In this document: in pieces, positions 1-11,173 of the stretch
Layout: each line of letters begins with the position of its first letter
How positions within the stretch are numbered: position 1 is the stretch's first letter
DNA from: Glaciozyma antarctica PI12
Taxonomy: Eukaryota; Basidiomycota; Microbotryomycetes; Kriegeriales; Camptobasidiaceae
DNA length: 64,000 bases
Assembly: GCA_002917775.1 (NCBI GenBank)
Contig: KZ627150.1
Coordinates: forward strand, 594,284-658,283
Reading direction: 5' to 3'
Notes under the pieces: generated by a model
Databases searched by the model: none
What the model saw: the letters and a program-made list of their open reading frames with translations, nothing else
Told to the model about the DNA's origin: nothing
Made by a program: the position numbers and the translations under genes

Positions 1-806
1 GTGTATACGTGGCGTCACCGCGTCACCAGCTGTCTGTTTCGAGTGGATTGTGCGCGGCCAGGCTCCTCAGCGTGCGGTAAGGGAGACGCCGCCACTACCT
101 GCACCTCGAATCCCCGCCTCCGGCCATGTCGGGAGAACGCTGAAGCCTTTACGCTTGCGTTCCCATGAGGTTCTTCACTCTATACCCCTGCCGTTTCCGG
201 TGCAGCACTTCTCTCTCGAGGAAAGCTCGTCCAGATCTTCAGAGCCACCGACACTGCTCCCCACGACGAGGTGTCGCCACCCCCTTGGATTCTCTCCTCG
301 CTCTCAATCAGTCTCTGCTTGTACTCTCCTTCCCGAAATGCGCGACGGCCAGAGGGGTGCGCACGTTGTACTAACTGTAAACGCAAAACTCCATCTAGAC
401 AAGCGTCGGGGCGGATTCACTCGAAGACGTTCCAAACATAGCTTCTCCTAGCTCCTCGTCTCTCGCTGGGGCGAAGGAAAGATTCAAGCAAGTTCTGGCG
501 CGCTGCAGAACGAGATATCGAAAACCTCGGAGTCCTGGGTCCTTCCCTCATCCGCGGAACCCCCACCAGGCGGTGGCGGCCGTTGTCTATCGCGCTCACG
601 TAGACTGCTTCCTTTTCGGTCGAGGCGAGACGCTTTCGTCTTGAAGGGCGGGTCGCACTCGGTCACCGGGAGATCTTTTGTCTCGGGAGCAAATCTCGCT
701 AGGGGTCACGGGTGGCTCTGCCTGAAGCTTCAGGTAGGGGGGGCCTAATCGCTGGCGACCTTGGTTGCCAGCTTGCCAGCTACAAAGACGGCGACCTCCA
801 GACAGC
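1..806. other. Left-end region without a confident gene
   Basis: Several open frames cross this stretch on both strands (for example 50-451 on the plus strand and 180-386 on the minus strand), but none has recognisable domains, a convincing splice pattern or codon use like the neighbouring genes. The right part is likely the promoter and 5' leader of the first SGNH-like gene. A gene ending just inside the window on the minus strand cannot be excluded. Confidence 0.4.
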
Positions 807-2217
807 ATGCAAAACTCCTTCGCAAGGCCTTCGCCGAAGGCTTCGGGGCTGGTGGCCTCCGTCTTCGTGTTCCTGGGGTGAGAACTAGCGCCGCTTTGGT
901 CACAGTCGTAGAGAGCTGACACGCTTAGACTCCTCTCCTACTCGACGTTGATCCGAGACGCATACCCCTCCAACCTCTTCCAGAAACCTCCTTCGCCGTC
1001 TGAGCTCTGCCAGCGCGATCCCTTCAACTCCCCAGGCTACCTCACCGCGTCCGCCACCGAGACGGAGAAGAACCGCTGGAATCCCCTCGCTCCCGGCTGT
1101 ACCACTCCTCAGCTTACCTTCAACGTGCGGAACCGGGATCCGTCGCTGGAGTGGATGCGAGGGAGGACGGTCTTGCTGTTTGGAGATTCCGTGGACAGGC
1201 AAGTCCAGGGCCGCGGCGGGAAGGGCACTCGTTCGATAGCTGACCTTCGAAACGACTTGGAAAGGTTCCGCATGCTAGACTTCTGCGAGATTGTGAACGG
1301 AGAATACACGATTATCCTCCAGGACTCGCCACTCTCTCCCCCCGACGTGGAACCCCACTATCCCCCCGAACGCTACACCAGGCCTGCGAAACACGGGGCG
1401 CTCTCGTACCTGCTACATCGAGGAGTACGACTTCATGATGATCAGCAGCTTTCACTACGTGCGTAAAGCGAGGGTTGTTGCGAAGGAGCTGACGGTTCGC
1501 TTTGCAGGGTATTGGCGACGAGGACTTCTTTCGTACCGAATTTCCGGGCTACTACCCTCCAGGACTCTTCGAGGATCGACTCAACCTACTCGTCCTTCCT
1601 CTCCTCAAGAAGCTGAATCGTCCTGGAGGTGTCATCCCCGACCTAGTCTCGGTCTCCTCGTTTGAGTGGGACGTCGCTGTCAGTTCCTCTTTCTCCCTCC
1701 CTCGTGCACGCGCTTAGATCCTCTCGCAGGAATGGCAAAAACAAGCTCGTTACCTGGGAGCGCCCTTCAACGAGTCACACTCAAACATCGAACGAGCAGC
1801 TCTCGTCTACGCCGACGCTCTCATCACCTCCGCCCCCTCGTACACTCGTCGTCTCGCCCCTGCTGCCAAAGCCGTACGCCAGACCTTCCCTACGCACGGA
1901 CCGATTCTCTGGCGAATGCCGCACGACTACGGAGGGAGGCAACTCCCGCTCGGGCAGTTTGGGCATCTCATCGACCAGATTACGAGGGAGGTATTGGGCA
2001 ACGAGCCGGGGTTTGAGTTGGACGAGACGGGACCGATGTTGAGGGGGGCTTTTGCGACGGATTGGATGAGGGACTTTACGCATCCGGCCAAGGTGAGCTG
2101 ATCAGCGATGAGGAGAGAGGGAAGCGAGCTAATGGTGCGGTTGATGCGCAGGTTCCGCACGGGCACGTCTGGTCGGACTACATTCTGTTCAAACTGAGGG
2201 AGTCGGTGTTGTCATGA
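807..2217 (+). CDS. SGNH/PC-esterase-like type II membrane protein, copy A (one frame break)
   Basis: First of two tandem paralogs. The chosen ATG at 807 gives a short basic N-terminus, then a hydrophobic anchor (about residues 15-30) and a lumenal domain. SGNH-type blocks are visible: FGDSVDRF (block I Ser in GDS) early, and a DFTH motif (D-x-x-H) near the C-terminus, as in PC-esterase/TBL-like enzymes. I infer a Golgi or cell-surface O-acyl transferase or esterase; the substrate is unknown. Introns match copy B, including a GC-AG intron at 1199-1264. Compared with copy B there is one extra base near 1371: the frame before it matches PPE in copy B, and the frame after it matches NTGRSRTCYIEEYDF. 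As written the gene is therefore broken, by a real mutation or a sequence error. It ends at TGA 2215-2217. Confidence 0.7.
1199..1264 (+). other. GC-AG intron in SGNH copy A
   Basis: The exon ends GTGGACAG and the intron opens GCAAGTCC instead of GT. It is 66 nt, carries a GCTGAC branch motif and closes GGAAAG. Splicing joins VDR directly to FRMLDFCEIVNG, exactly as in copy B. No GT donor nearby preserves both the alignment and the frame. Confidence 0.8.
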
Positions 2218-2893
2218 GTACTTTTAGGAGGCAATAGAGGGGCGAGCGAGGTTTGTTTTCAAAAGCGACGAGAAGTGCTGTTCCTCACTCCTTCTGCTCC
2301 ATTTTGCGAGAGGGAGAGCGCCTCGTAATTGGTCAGAGGGAGCAGCTGTCAGCTTATTCGGAGACTCTGTCGAACGAGCAAGAGGAGAACGCCAGGAGGT
2401 GTACATGACCACGGCACCTCCGTGCGAAGGGCTCGGCAGTCTCGCTGCTCTCCTTGCTGTTCCAGTTCAGCCTGCGGACGCTCCTCTCATCTGCTTCGCT
2501 CTTCTCTCTCTCAGGGCGCTCCTCCTTCCCCTGCTCCAGACGTGAGGAGGGGGATTGAACGTGCTCCGGACCACCCTGAGCGAGCGAGCGACGGTCTTTC
2601 TTTAAAGTAAGGGCAGAAACCACCGTATTTATGAACCGAGAGTATTAGGCGTCAAGTACGTCACTCTCCGCTGAAGTTGGCTGGAGGGGGCTTGAGGGGC
2701 AAAAACCCTGGAGAGGAAAGAACTGGAGAGAAGAGTTGCTCTGCGACTTGGGAAGCTTGGGAGCTCTTGGGTTCTTCCTTCTCCTCAACCGCGTTATCGC
2801 TCCTCGAGCTCAGCACTCGCTTCAAGCCAACTACAGCCACCAACTACCGCGGACCTCTGCGACGACAGCTCGACAGCTCGACTGGCGCACGCC

Positions 2894-4350
2894 ATGATGA
2901 GCCCTCTCCTCCGCGGCGAAAGAACTCCCGGGAGCAGGCAAAAGTCCTACGGACGACCTTCGCCGCTGGTTTCGGGGCTCATAGTCTCGTTCGTTGTCTT
3001 TCTGGGGTAAGGAAAATGGCGCCGCTTCGCTTGGTACGGGGACTGACGGGCATACTCGGGCAGACTCCACTCCTTCTCGACTTCGTTCCGGGACGCATAT
3101 CCCTCCACCCTTTTCCACGACACTCCTTCTCCGTCTGAGACCTGCCAACGAGATCCTTTCAAGTCCCCAGGCTACCTCACCGCCTCCACGACCGAGGACG
3201 AGAAGAACCGCTGGAATCCCCTCGCTCCCGGCTGCACCACTCCCCAGCTCACGTTCGACGTGCGGAACCGAGATCCTTCGTTGGAATGGATGCGAGGGAG
3301 GACGGTCTTGCTGTTTGGAGACTCCGTGGATAGGCGAGTCCAGGATGGCGGGAACGGGCTTTGTTCGCTAGCTAACTTTCGGCTGGCTTGCACAGGTATC
3401 GCATGCTAGACTTCTGCGAGATCGTCAACGGAACCTACACCATCATCGTCAAGGATTCGCCGTTGGCGCCTCCCGAGGTGGAACCCGACTTCCCTCCCGA
3501 AGCGTTTACAGGTCAACGAAATACGGGACGCTCGCGTACGTGCTACATCGAGGAGTACGACTTTACGATGATCAGCAGCTTCCACTACGTGCGTAAAGCG
3601 AAGAGCGTTGCGAAGGCGTCGAGCTGACGGTTCGCTTCGCAGGGAATCGGCGACGAAGACTTCTTTCGCACCGACTACCCCGGCTATTCCCCTCCAGGAC
3701 TCTTCGAGGATCGTCTCGAACTTCTCGTTCTTCCTCTCCTCGAGAAACTGAACCGCCCAGGAGGCATGGTGCCCGACCTGGTCTCAGTCTCCGCGTTCGA
3801 ATGGGACGTCGCAGTCAGTCTTCCGTCCCTTTCCTCCCCGCTTTCACTCACGCGTCCTCCGTAGGAATGGGTAAAACAACCTCGCTACAAGGGAGCACCC
3901 TATAACGAATCCCACTCCCACATCGACCGAGCAGCTCTCCTCTACACCGACGCCCTCGTCACCTCCGTCCCCTCCTACACCCGCCGTCTCGCCATCACCG
4001 CCAGAGCCGTACGTGAAGCGTTCCCTACGCACGGACCGATTCTCTGGCGCATGCCGCACGATTACGGAGGGAGGGAGCTGCCGCTGGGCCAGTTCGCGCA
4101 CCTCGTCGACCAGATCACGAGGGATGTATTGGTGAATGACCCCGGGTTCGAGTTGGATGAGACGGAGCTCATGCTGAGGGGGTCGTTTGCCACGAATTGG
4201 ATGAGGGATCTGACGCATCCGGCCAAGGTGAGTGATGGGGAGCGAGGGAGCGAGGGAGCGAGCTGATGGTGTTTTGGCGAGCAGGTTCCGCACGGGCATG
4301 TTTGGTCGGACTGTATTTTATTCAAGCTGAGGGAGTCGGTGTTGTCATGA
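2894..4350 (+). CDS. SGNH/PC-esterase-like type II membrane protein, copy B
   Basis: Intact paralog of the gene at 807-2217. ATG at 2894 (a second in-frame ATG follows at once) gives a basic, Ser/Arg-rich cytoplasmic tail, a hydrophobic anchor (VSGLIVSFVVFLG), then the lumenal domain. Blocks seen: FGDSVDR with the presumed nucleophilic Ser; a central conserved TCYIEEYDF region; LWRMPHDYGG; and the late motif DLTH (D-x-x-H), followed by HPAKVPHGHVW. All exons join in one frame: introns at about 2999-3055, 3334-3395 (GC-AG), one starting GTGCGT near 3590, one starting GTCAGT near 3813, and one starting GTGAGT near 4230. It ends at TGA 4348-4350. GDS plus DxxH suggests an SGNH-fold esterase or acyltransferase. 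Exact family and substrate are not identified. Confidence 0.75.
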
Positions 4351-4540
4351 GTACTATCGTCGAGGAGGTAATAGAAGGACGAGCGAGGTTGTTTTTAAGA
4401 CGATGCGAAATGCTTCTTCTGCTCCGTCTCGAGAAAGAGAGCGCCTCGTTGTTCTTGACGAGAACAGCTGAAAGCTCACGATGTATCTCCTCACAAGCAG
4501 TGAGCAAGTGGAGAACGAAGAAGGCGTCCACGACCAGAGC
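2930..4540 (+). repeat. Tandem duplication unit 2 (SGNH gene B plus 3' flank)
   Basis: Direct copy of the unit at about 807-2440. Exons are much more alike than introns, which differ in sequence and slightly in length, so the duplication is not very recent. The non-coding 3' flank is still recognisably shared. Edges are approximate. Confidence 0.65.
3334..3395 (+). other. GC-AG intron in SGNH copy B
   Basis: The exon ends GTGGATAG and the intron opens GCGAGTCC. It is 62 nt, has a GCTAAC branch motif and closes TTGCACAG. It sits at the same codon (Arg after FGDSVD) as the GC-AG intron of copy A, so the unusual donor predates the duplication. Confidence 0.85.
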
Positions 4541-4744
4541 ACGTTCCGAAGCTCGTGCGAAGCGCTGGCAGTCTCTCCTCTCCCTCTCTTCCAATTCTGA
4601 TTGAGGAAAGCTCATCTCCTACCCTGCTCTCTGCTTATTCCCTAGGGCTCTTCCTTCTCCTCTCCAGAGTGAGCAAACGTGCTTCGCAGTTCGGACCTCC
4701 GACGGAAATAAACAATAAGGACAAGTACCTGTAGATTATAGATA

Positions 4745-4765
4745 ATGACTTCGCTCTGCGAATGA
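4745..4765 (+). promoter_or_regulatory. Possible upstream ORF in the bZIP leader
   Basis: A six-codon frame (MTSLCE, then TGA) opens at 4745 and overlaps a second ATG at 4762 that opens a longer, unrelated frame. Leaders of GCN4/CPC1-type genes commonly carry upstream ORFs that make translation depend on amino-acid supply. That role is inferred here, and the transcript start is unknown. Confidence 0.3.
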
Positions 4766-5083
4766 CACCTCTCTGCGGATCGACCTCCTCGTCGCGAAGC
4801 TTGAAGACGTTGACGCCAACTTCTCGTTTGCTCGGAGGACCTCGCCGCCGTTCACCTCTTCAGCAAGGTAGAATCCAGCACCCCGCCGTCGAGCAACAGC
4901 GCCACCACCCTCCCCTCCCCGCTCAGCCGACACGATTCGTTCCCGGCCAACCTTCGCCTCTTCGACAACCACTCCATGCACCAAACTTGATCCTACAGTC
5001 AACCTCCCCACGTCAAGACCACTCAAGTCAGTCCATCTCCAGCGGTGGACACGAGAGAGCCCGACTGACCTCCTGGTACACAG

Positions 5084-6380
5084 CACTTCGGATCATGTCC
5101 CCCTCCCCCTCCCACTTTCGCCACCCCTCGTCGGCTGCGCCGTCTACTCCACTCCCGTGGGCTACGTGGACGGACTCTCCGACTCGAACGAATCGTTGAT
5201 CGCGGGCAGCCCGGACGACCCCTTCGCCTCCACCACCAGCGCCCTCTTCCTCGGTTCCCACCTCTCCCTCCCGTCTTTCACCATTGAGCTGGCCCTATCC
5301 TGTCATGGTAAACTCGGCACGCCGTCCTCCTTCGACGCTACGAACCCCTTCGACCCTTTCTCAACCGGGACGATAAATGACTCTGCGCTGGCGACGAAGC
5401 ACGAGGGGACGGGCTACGACGACGCTGGGTACTTCGACACGGGTTCGTTGCTCTCCTGGATCGAGTTATGCTCGGTAGCTGACTGCCTCTCTTCAGCGGA
5501 CCTGTTCGACATCTCGCAGTTCGTCCACGACCAACCGACCTCCTCGAACACCTCCTTCGCCTCCTTCCCATCCCGCCCTCTCCTCCCCCCCTACGCCCCC
5601 ACTCTCCCCACTCAAGACTTCCAAGCGCGTCCAGCTCTCAACTTGGTCCTCGACTCCCCGCTCGAGGACCTTGACGCCTCGCCCTTCGACACCCACTGCC
5701 CTTCCGACTTCCTCACCTCTCCCCTCTTCGACACCCACGGACTTGCGACCCCAGGACTCGACTTTACGCTCTCCCTCTTCCCAGACCTGGCGACGTCGGA
5801 CGCTCAACACGTGGACACGTCCGCCGCGCCCGCCGGTGCGCTCAACTCGGAGGGAACGCCTGGCGAGGGAATCGAGGCCGCCGTCAAAGAGGCCGCCGAG
5901 GAGGAGTACGTTCCCGTGCGTCGAAGCTCTCGCAAGCGCGCTCGAGAGCCCACGGGAACCGGAGATCGCGACGAAAGCGGCAAGCGAGTCTTCAGCGGAA
6001 CGAGGACTTTCGACTCCCCTGTCCTCCCTATCGACGCTCCCATCCAAGCGCGCACTTACGTCCTCCCCTCGACCACTTCGCGCAAAATCGTCCCCATCTC
6101 TGCGCGTGGAGCGATCGAACGTCGTAAGAAGCGGGATCCCTCGATCGTCGTTCCTGAAGACCCGACCAGCGAGTCGGAGTTGCCGGAAGAGGTGGCGGAG
6201 AAGGTTACGGCGAAGAGGGTTAAGAATACGTTGGCGGCGAGGAGGACGAGGGAGAGGAAAGCGGCGCAGCTTAGGGAGTTGGTGGAGAATGATGTGGCGC
6301 AGAGGACGAGGATTGAAGAGCTCGAGGAGACGGTTGAGGAGCTTAGGACGAGGTTGAGGAAGGGAGGTCTCGTCGCTTGA
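5084..6380 (+). CDS. bZIP transcription factor, GCN4/CPC1-like (5' end unresolved)
   Basis: An open frame ending at TGA 6378-6380 encodes a long acidic, Ser/Thr/Pro-rich region and a C-terminal bZIP. The basic region is KRVKNTLAARRTRERKAAQL (NxxAAxxxR pattern), followed by a short heptad zipper (ELVEND...IEELEETVEELRTRL). The layout (acidic activation region, then a C-terminal bZIP) is that of GCN4/CPC1, the activator of amino-acid biosynthesis genes. The frame has no internal methionine, so the start codon must lie in an upstream exon. A likely acceptor is ACAG at 5080-5083, after a CTGAC motif, with a possible GTCAGT donor at 5027. In-frame coding-like sequence also occurs at about 4770-4860, before a GTAGAA donor. 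I could not fix the first exon. A further small intron ending near 5499 (GTAGCTGAC...TTCAG) is possible. Confidence 0.75.
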
Positions 6381-6732
6381 GGGAACAGCGGGCTGTGGGC
6401 AAATGTGTGAGGAAATGTGGAAGGGAGGAAAGAGGGCGGTGGTCTCCAGGCGTTTCTTCTTTCACTTCGTCGCCCTCCCCTCGCTACTTCCCGACGTATA
6501 TGCCCCTCTGTCAACCTCACGACTCTGGTCGAATCAAAAACATGCCTTTTCGTCGTATCGTATTAGGCTTGACTACTTCGTTGAATACACCCCCCTCCCC
6601 ACTTGCGCCATACTTGCAAAAACGCCTGATCGCGAACCATCAGAACGTGCTCGCCCCCATCTGCTCGTTCCGATCTGCTCTTTCTCTGTCCACTCTCGCT
6701 CTCGCTCATTCACAAATCAAACAACATGCATT
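6381..6732. other. Convergent 3' intergenic region
   Basis: About 350 bp between the bZIP stop and the SLC35F stop, which face each other. It should hold both 3' UTRs. No further gene is visible. Confidence 0.5.
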
Positions 6733-8574
6733 CTACTCCTCCTCACTCTCCTCCTTATCCTCCCTCAAAGCCCCAAAGATGAGCATCCCAAACGCTCCTA
6801 CAATCATCGATCCGCCGAGGAGACTCCATCTCGATAAGGTGATGTGGCCCGCTAGGAGAGTGTCGGCGATGGCGACGAGGAAGAGGGTGCAGAGGTTCCC
6901 TACTGACTGTGGGAGGGGAGGGGGGTTAGTGGGTGGAGGTGGGGAGGGAGGGGAGGGGGAGGGAGGAGGAGGAGGAGGGAACGCACGGCGATGACGGGGC
7001 CCCAGAGGGAGAGGAGGATCATGAATCCTGCATTGAAGAGAACGCCGCTGAGGACTGCGAAAGGGTCAGCGGAAGGGAGGAGGAGGGGAGGAGCGAGACC
7101 GTACTGATTCCTGCGATGGCGAGGATCAACTCGCTCGGCGGGAGCTCGAAGTCCTCCCATCCTATCCAATGCAAGAACGGTATAGGGATCCACAAGAGTC
7201 CTAGCGTCGTGAATCCTATGAGGGAGGTGATGACGTTCGAGTAGAGGAGGAAGGTCGCGTTGGAGGGGTTGGTGATGGCGGGATCGAGGATGGAGACGGA
7301 GAGGATTGAGGGGGGAGGGTAGGGAGAGGGGAGGGGGAGGAGGTGCCGGAGACGGTGGCTTCGGCGTCGAGATCTTGCTCTTCTTCGAGGAGCGCATCGG
7401 CTTCCTCCTCCTCGTTGTCGACGGGGTCGGGGAGAGCGACGTGCATCTTGTACCAGACCTGCGCTCGCTCGGTCAGCTTCGCTTCATCAAGGATGGGAGA
7501 GCGAACGCACCTCATACCACGCATAGCTGATACTCCCAAACAACGCCAACAAGTTCCCTATGAACCTCTCGCTCCCGCCACTCTCCACTCCGCTCACCTC
7601 GGCCCCCTCCTCGTGCGAAGCGAGGAAAGAATCCCCATACGCAATCACAAACGCGCCGCTGACGGCGAGGACGACGCTTCCCAGCTTCCAGCGCGTGGGA
7701 CGTTCGCCGAGAAACTTGATCGCAAGGAGGTAGGCCCAGAAGGCGAACTGCAGCGTACGTGAGCAAGGATGAAGGCGTATGGAGCAACGCGACGCACGAC
7801 GTTGTAGATGGCGGTGATATCTGCGAATGGGAAAGGGAGAACGCGTGAAGAAGGACGCGAGAGGAGGGAGGAGAGACGTGATCAGCTTCGGAACCCGCAA
7901 CCGCCCCGCTGCACCCCAGCCAGCTCCCTAAATCCAGCTCGTACGTACCCGTCATCGAAGTAAGGGGCACAGCAGCATACCAGCTCAGCGCCGGCATCGT
8001 AATCAGCCCCGTCAAGCAGAGTACCGTCCTCCCCATCCTCCACTTCCACGCCTTCCTCCCCCTACTCCCTCTCCCTCGAATCCCCCAATAACAAGCTCAA
8101 GCTCGTCCTCCTCTTGACCTCCGGTCTCTGTTCCCTATCCGGCAGGGATGAGCGACTGAGGGAGCGCGTATAAGTTGGTCGAGCGAGAGAGTCGGTAGGA
8201 GCGCCGAATTGGATGCGCAAGACACCACGGAGGATGGAGAGGGAGTCGGAGGGGGAGGTGCCGAGGAGGTGGAGGGTGAGGAGGTGGAGAGGGAGGAGGA
8301 GAGAGTAACCGCTATGAGTGAGGTACAGGAGGAGATAGGGCTTGCGGTACGTGAGCTGGACGTATTGACTGTGCGGCGGGTTAGCTGATGCGAGAGGAAC
8401 GGGGAAGGGACGCACGCGAGCTCGGTTTGAACGGTGTAGGCTGCACGGGGCTGTCAGGAGAGCTGAGAGGAGGAGGGAAGATGGAAGCTCACCGAGGAGG
8501 ACGACGACGAAGATGAAGACTGCTCCTGTAGTTCTAAGGTCTAGTCCAGACCCAGCTAGTTGTCCTGACGGCAT
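6733..8574 (-). CDS. Drug/metabolite transporter, SLC35F-like
   Basis: Multi-spanning membrane protein of the DMT superfamily, related to SLC35F proteins. Read from 8574 the exons give MPSGQLAGSGLDLR, a first membrane span (AVFIFVVVLLG), AYTVQTELAQYVQLTYRKPY, and GYSLLLPLHLLTLHLLG. Later come GLITMPALSWYAAVPLT, DITAIYNVFAFWAYLLAIKF, GSVVLAVSGAFVIAYGDS and NLLALFGSISYAWYEV. The C-terminal half ends in an acidic tail (DKEESEEE) at the stop 6733-6735. There are at least eight introns. The phase between the cytoplasmic loop (LLLGDSRERE) and GRKAWKWRMGRT is off by one near 8055-8080, either from an unrecognised intron or from an extra base. Substrate unknown; a vacuolar or Golgi location is typical of relatives. 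Confidence 0.75.
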
Positions 8575-8917
8575 CCAGCGTGAATCAACTCTAGCGAGAC
8601 GGCGAGGGGAGAAGGAGAAGAGGTAAGGACGCGTTTTTCGAGTGCGTTTTTCGTTCATTCGTTCAAGTTGTTCACCGCGCCCCTCCTCTGGCAGCTTGTA
8701 ATCAACGGAGAAGAGCATGCAGTCCTTGCAGCAGCCCTGTCGTGCTTTCAAGTCGCCAGCTCTCTCGGAAAGGAATGAGAACTTGGACTGCCACGACGCG
8801 AGGTTGTGGAATGCAGCAATGGATTTCGGCAGGACTCGACGAAGTATACGGATAACGATGCGATAGTTTGAGAGGTACAAGTAGCTTGAAGCACGGTGCG
8901 CGCGATCTCGAATCGGT

Positions 8918-11173
8918 TCAGGCGTCCTGCGAAGCGAGAGCGAGTCAGCGAGGTTTGCGAGGTGAAGACGACGAGGACGGACCTGGATTCCGCCAGCTTT
9001 GATCGTGTAAGCTGCGTTCGAGCAGTGCAGGAGCGAGATGAGGGTGCGAGGAAAGAGGAGGAGAGAAGGAGAAAGGTAAGCAAGCGCGACCTCTCACGTC
9101 CCGACGAGACGATGTGGAAGGGAGAACAGGGAGATATACGCACTGGCCTGCGAGACAAGGAACCAAATCAGCTCGCTTCACCTCTCAGAGATCAACGACG
9201 ACGTACCTCTCCCTCGGGCTGATCAGGGCTATCAGCGAGCTTGGCGACCCTCTCCTCTCCCCTTCCCTTCCTCAGGTAGATCCTCGTCGCGGACGCATGA
9301 GCCTAACAGTCGTCAGCGAGAACAAAAAGGGGAGCGAGCGAAGAGCACACCATGACGTGCCCACCGATGGGCTTCTTGTCGGCGCCTGCGAACATGGCGT
9401 TCGCTCCGGGGTCGCTCTGGACTTGGTTGGTGAGGAAGCTGAAGTTGCGAGATGTTAGCGACGGATGCAGAAAGGGGGGAAGAAGAGACATACACGGCGA
9501 CGTTGTACTCTTCCGAGATGCGAGTGAGGCGAGAGAGCATCTGGTTGAGCCTGTGGATTCAAAGTCAGCGCGAGTTGAGAGCTGCGAGAGAGTAAGACGC
9601 ACTTCTGCTGGCGCTCAGAAAGCTCTCCACGGCCGGAGAAGTCGACGCTGGGAGATGGGATGCGATTCAGCGACGACGACGCAGGGAGCAGCGACAATGT
9701 ACCGGAAGAGAGCGAGGATAGAATCGACGATCTGCAGCGCGAGTCAGTTTCCTCGCTTGCCAAAGTAGCGTCGAAGGAAGGCACGAGCAAGCGGTAAGGA
9801 GCGAACCCATCAGCGAACCTAGCAGCGAGCTGCGTGATGAGCTCCATCTCTACTCGCACGACATACCATCAGCGAGCTCGCCACCGAGTCCTTGAGAGGA
9901 ACGCACGATGCTCCGAGTTGTGCGCGCGACCGACGACGATGTTCTCGAGAGCTGCGGTAGGATCGACGTTGAACTGCTCGGCGATGGCTGTGGGGGAGAG
10001 GGTTAGAGGGGGAGAGGGGAGAAGAAGCGAGGAACGTACCCTTGATGCGATCGGGCCTGAAGGTTCCCTCTGCGAAGGAAGGTCAGTACCTTGTTGCGGC
10101 TCGCGGGAGGGATTCGTTACCGGTGTCGATGTACGCAACCTGCGAGATAGTCAGCTGGGATCTGGAACGACAGGAACGAGAGGAACGAGAACGCACCTTG
10201 CCCTCTCCTCCTCCCATGTCGATAGGAAGCTGAGTCGTCACGCAGACTGCGAAAAAAGACGATGAGCTCCACCCACCAGCTCGCAACCTCAAGAACTCAC
10301 GCGTGTGGCAAAGCTGCGTCTTCCCCGTCCTACACACCCATCAGCTCCTCCCCCACACACTCCCCTCTCAAACGCACCTAAACTCGCCATAAACTGGAAC
10401 TCCCTCATCAGCCTCCCTCCCACTCTCCTCCCACTCAGCGAACGTACCCTCAGTCATACTCTGCGTCTGAATCCCTCCTCCAATCATCGCGTCAAACGAC
10501 TTGCTCCCCGTAGTAATCGAGACGACCTTCTCGCGACGAGTGGCGCACTCGGCTCCGGTGATGAAGTTCTGAGGGCTGACCTGCGCGCTCGGGGAGTCAG
10601 TGGAATCGTAGGGAAAGAGGAGAGGTAGAACGGACCTTGTTTGCGCAGTCCTGGAGGGAGAGAGGGGTTAGAATCGTCCGAGAGAGGAGAAAGTCCGGAG
10701 TCCGGACAGACCTTGATCTTGTCGACCTGGAGGTCAGGAATGGCAGCATCAGCTCTGTGAAAGTGGGGAACACAGGGGGAGGAGAGGGTAGCGCACCTTG
10801 ATCTCGCTGAGTCCCTTGATCTTGGTGAGGGTCTTGCGAGTCGCTTGGATCACTCCGACGACCGTCGCGTAGCCTGCGGCTTTGAGCTTGCTGATGTCCT
10901 GTGCGGAGACTAGGGAGACGCGTTAGCTTGCTCTGGTGTGGGTGGAGGAGAGGACGTGGGTGCTCGAGGGGAGGAGGGAGGAGGGAGGAGCTGGGGGGGG
11001 AGAGGGAGCGCGGGAGGAGGAAGAAGGAGAGGAAGGACTCACTTCCTTGCTCCTGGAGGGAGTCGATATCAACGAAGAAGCTCTCCTGGAGAGGGGGAGG
11101 GGAGAGAGTAAGTGGCGACTCGGGAGTGGCGAGTTCGAGTGAGCTCCGTGGAGGAATCGCGTACGTCGGACAT
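8918..11173 (-). CDS. DMC1: Meiotic recombinase Dmc1
   Basis: RecA/Rad51-family strand-exchange ATPase that pairs homologs in meiosis. Exons joined from 11173 give a tiny first exon (MSD), then [13 protein letters not shown], an HhH region ([20 protein letters not shown]), [14 protein letters not shown] and GGGIQTQSM. The Walker A motif is [13 protein letters not shown], followed by [14 protein letters not shown]. The core is [19 protein letters not shown] and [19 protein letters not shown], then [20 protein letters not shown]. The end is [14 protein letters not shown] and [13 protein letters not shown] plus [10 protein letters not shown] identifies Dmc1 rather than Rad51. About a dozen introns, including one of roughly 170 nt near the 3' end. 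The length of about 340 residues fits the family. A complete DMC1 implies capacity for meiosis. Confidence 0.9.

Larger units (their letters stand above)
807..2440 (+). repeat. Tandem duplication unit 1 (SGNH gene A plus 3' flank)
   Basis: The stretch from the first coding exon to roughly 200 nt past the stop is similar at nucleotide level to about 2930-4540. The shared part includes non-coding 3' sequence (around GAGGCAATAG and GAGAGCGCCTCGT). Exon-intron order is the same in both units. Edges are approximate because I aligned by eye. Confidence 0.65.
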
